Source of the DNA: JACMNW01 sp031413495 | Lineage (GTDB): Bacteria > Pseudomonadota > Alphaproteobacteria > Rhodobacterales > Rhodobacteraceae | NCBI GenBank assembly: GCA_031413495.1 | Contig: JANOFE010000178.1 | Span: 1 to 64,000, forward strand | Direction of reading: 5' to 3' | Length of the DNA: 64,000 nucleotides | Part shown: piece after piece, positions 62,457-64,000 of the stretch | Layout of the letters: the number at the start of each line of letters is the position of its first letter | How positions within the stretch are numbered: the first letter of the stretch is position 1 | The notes under the pieces: model-generated | Told to the model about the DNA's origin: nothing | Database searches by the model: none | Seen by the model: only the letters and a program-made list of their open reading frames with translations | Position numbers and translations under genes: made by a program

Positions 62457-63826
62457 TCTGCAGGCACCATGCCGGGCATCGCGATGCGCGGATCATCAGG
62501 TCGGGTGTCACCCTTGGTGGCTTTGCGCGCAAGGTAGAAGATGACCAGAATATAGCTGACCAGCAAGACCCCGTAGATCACAAGATAGGTGATCAGTGTG
62601 CCCAGAACCATGCCTGCGGGCACGTCTGCCACCGCCTCTTTTGTCGACAGAACGCCTGTCACCAGCCAAGGTTGCCGCCCGATTTCTGTGGTATACCAAC
62701 CCGCAAGGGTGGCAAGCCAGCCGGAAAACGTCATCGCCACAGCGCCATAAAGCACGGGTTTTGGAAAGCGGTCCACCCCGCGCCGCCACAGCAGCGCCAC
62801 GCCCAGCCATGACATCAACAGCATGGCAACCCCGGTGCCGATCATGATGCGAAAGCTGTAGAACACGGCGGCAACGGGCGGGTGCAGCACAGTGCCATCT
62901 GCCGCGACAAAATCGTTCAGCCCCGGCACAATGCCATCGGCCTTATGGGTCAGAATGATCGACGCCAAGTTGGGGATGGCGATTTCATAGTCATTGCTGC
63001 GCGTCTCCTGGTTGGGGACGGCAAACAAAATTAATGGCTTGTTCGGCCCGGTTTCCCAGTTGCCTTCCATCGCGGCCACTTTTTGCGGCTGGTACTCCAG
63101 CGTGTTCAATCCGTGCATGTCGCCCGCGTAAATCTGGATCGGGATCAGCACGGCAGCCATCACAAAGCCAGACCGCAGGGTTGAGGCAACGGCGGCGGTT
63201 CTGTCGCCGATCAGGCGGCGGAAGGCCGAAACGCCGATGATCAGGAAGGCCACCGTCAGGCCCGACGCGATCAGCATATGAACCAAACGGTAGGGCATCG
63301 ACGGGTTAAAGATGATCGCCCACCAGTCCGTCGCAAACACCACGCCGTCGCGCAGTTCATACCCGGCGGGCGTGTGCATCCAGCTGTTCAACACAATGAT
63401 CCAGAACGCCGACATCGTGGTACCAAAGGCCACCAGGAATGTGGCAAGGGTATGCAGCCAGCGTGGCACGCGGCTGGCACCAAACAGCATGATGCCAAGA
63501 AAGACCGCCTCAAGGAAAAAGGCGGTAAGCACTTCATAGGCCAGTAGCGGCCCCGCGATATTGCCGACTTTCTCCATGAAGCCCGGCCAGTTGGTGCCGA
63601 ACTGAAACGACATGGTGATGCCCGACACGACGCCTAGCGCAAAAGACAGCGCGAAGACTTTGACCCAGAACATATAGGCGTCCATCCATTTGCGGTCGTC
63701 AGTGACGTGCAATCGCCACTTGAAGAACAACAGCACCCAGCCAAGGGCGATGGAAATGGTAGGAAACAGAATATGGAACGAGATATTTGCACCAAACTGC
63801 ATACGCGACAGGATCAGGGTATCCAT
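62453..63826 (-). CDS. cydA: Cytochrome bd-type quinol oxidase subunit I
   Basis: CydA holds the haems and quinol site. The 457-residue protein begins MDTLILSRMQFGANISFHIL with His18 as a haem ligand candidate, shows the GRQPWLVTGVLSTKEAV region and the quinol-facing loop with LEYQPQKVAAMEGNWET. The Q-loop looks short, as in the CIO (cyanide-insensitive) group. It is transcribed from about 63.83 kb with cydB behind it. The upstream 160 bp show no clear FNR box. Confidence 0.92.
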   Translation of the reverse strand: MDTLILSRMQFGANISFHILFPTISIALGWVLLFFKWRLHVTDDRKWMDAYMFWVKVFALSFALGVVSGITMSFQFGTNWPGFMEKVGNIAGPLLAYEVLTAFFLEAVFLGIMLFGASRVPRWLHTLATFLVAFGTTMSAFWIIVLNSWMHTPAGYELRDGVVFATDWWAIIFNPSMPYRLVHMLIASGLTVAFLIIGVSAFRRLIGDRTAAVASTLRSGFVMAAVLIPIQIYAGDMHGLNTLEYQPQKVAAMEGNWETGPNKPLILFAVPNQETRSNDYEIAIPNLASIILTHKADGIVPGLNDFVAADGTVLHPPVAAVFYSFRIMIGTGVAMLLMSWLGVALLWRRGVDRFPKPVLYGAVAMTFSGWLATLAGWYTTEIGRQPWLVTGVLSTKEAVADVPAGMVLGTLITYLVIYGVLLVSYILVIFYLARKATKGDTRPDDPRIAMPGMVPAE

Positions 63827-63989
63827 ACTTCACCTCTTTCTTGGCGCAGATATAGCCGCACTTGGTGAGCAAATCAGCCCCGGTGCGACCTCTGGACACG
63901 GGGCAGGGCTAACGACGCACGATTTGCCGTGACCGATGCGCTTTTGGCGGGCAGAATGAGGTGAGGGTTGATAAAGGGGAAGCATCGAA

Positions 63990-64000
63990 ATGGCCTTGAT
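63990..64000 (+). CDS. Possible start of a gene (truncated by the window end)
   Basis: AGGGGAAG, a good ribosome-binding site, is followed nine bases later by ATG GCC TTG at 63990, which runs out of the window. A divergent gene starting here would share the control region with cydA. Only three codons are visible, so nothing can be said of its product. Confidence 0.3.

Noticed and set aside
63827..63989. Search for an FNR/FnrL box (TTGAT-N4-ATCAA) upstream of cydA
   Set aside because: No site close to consensus was found by eye; regulation by another factor is possible but not visible.

Overview
The window comes from an anoxygenic phototrophic alphaproteobacterium of the family Rhodobacteraceae. 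It carries one end of a photosynthesis gene cluster in the classical Rhodobacter order: bchP-idi / bchO-D-I-crtA / crtI-B-tspO / crtC-D / crtE-F-bchC-X-Y-Z-pufQBALMX-dxs. The reaction-centre operon ends in pufX and not in a pufC cytochrome gene, which points to the PufX-bearing Rhodobacter/Rhodobaca/Tabrizicola-type lineages and away from most Roseobacters. The full spheroidene set (crtE, B, I, C, D, F, A) is present. Base composition is fairly high GC throughout, with one clear low-GC exception at 57.8-58.6 kb.

Region 1 (1-23.7 kb) makes bacteriochlorophyll a, spheroidene-type carotenoids and the RC-LH1 core. Neighbouring operons diverge from three short control regions (crtA/crtI, crtD/crtE, upstream of bchC), each holding two perfect TGT-N12-ACA boxes, the target of the redox/light repressor CrtJ/PpsR. 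From crtE to pufX the genes run head to tail with many ATGA overlaps, as in the known superoperon. Two tiny ORFs bridge bchX-bchY and bchY-bchZ. Stem-loops flank pufBA, an intrinsic terminator follows pufX, and dxs feeds isoprenoid precursor to the pathway.

Region 2 (23.8-46.9 kb) is mostly chromosomal housekeeping: a PCMT-type methyltransferase, a TolC-like porin, a PopZ-like disordered protein, a small conserved Rhodobacterales protein, EF-P, YgfZ, an MsbA-type exporter, a glyoxylate aminotransferase, DUF305, class-I amidotransferase, MATE pump, D-lyxose isomerase, L,D-transpeptidase, a tryptophan-to-anthranilate cluster (kynA, RidA, kynU), a membrane methyltransferase, PntAB transhydrogenase, a PAP2 phosphatase and DUF3422.

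Region 3 (46.5-64 kb) holds a dipeptide/oligopeptide ABC operon on the minus strand. It is followed on the plus strand by a VOC protein, an ArgE-like deacetylase, a DadA-like oxidoreductase, a YegD-type Hsp70, a low-GC DUF2971 gene, an M20 amidohydrolase and an acyl-CoA ligase. The cytochrome bd-type quinol oxidase (cydA-cydB) converges on the ligase gene.

The least explained signals are non-coding. A structured repeat family occurs three times (8.65, 36.43 and 51.84 kb) with apparent compensatory stem changes, and two abutting perfect 22-bp palindromes sharing a TTTTCGAAAA core lie at 28.4 kb. No tRNA, rRNA, CRISPR array or recognisable insertion sequence was seen.
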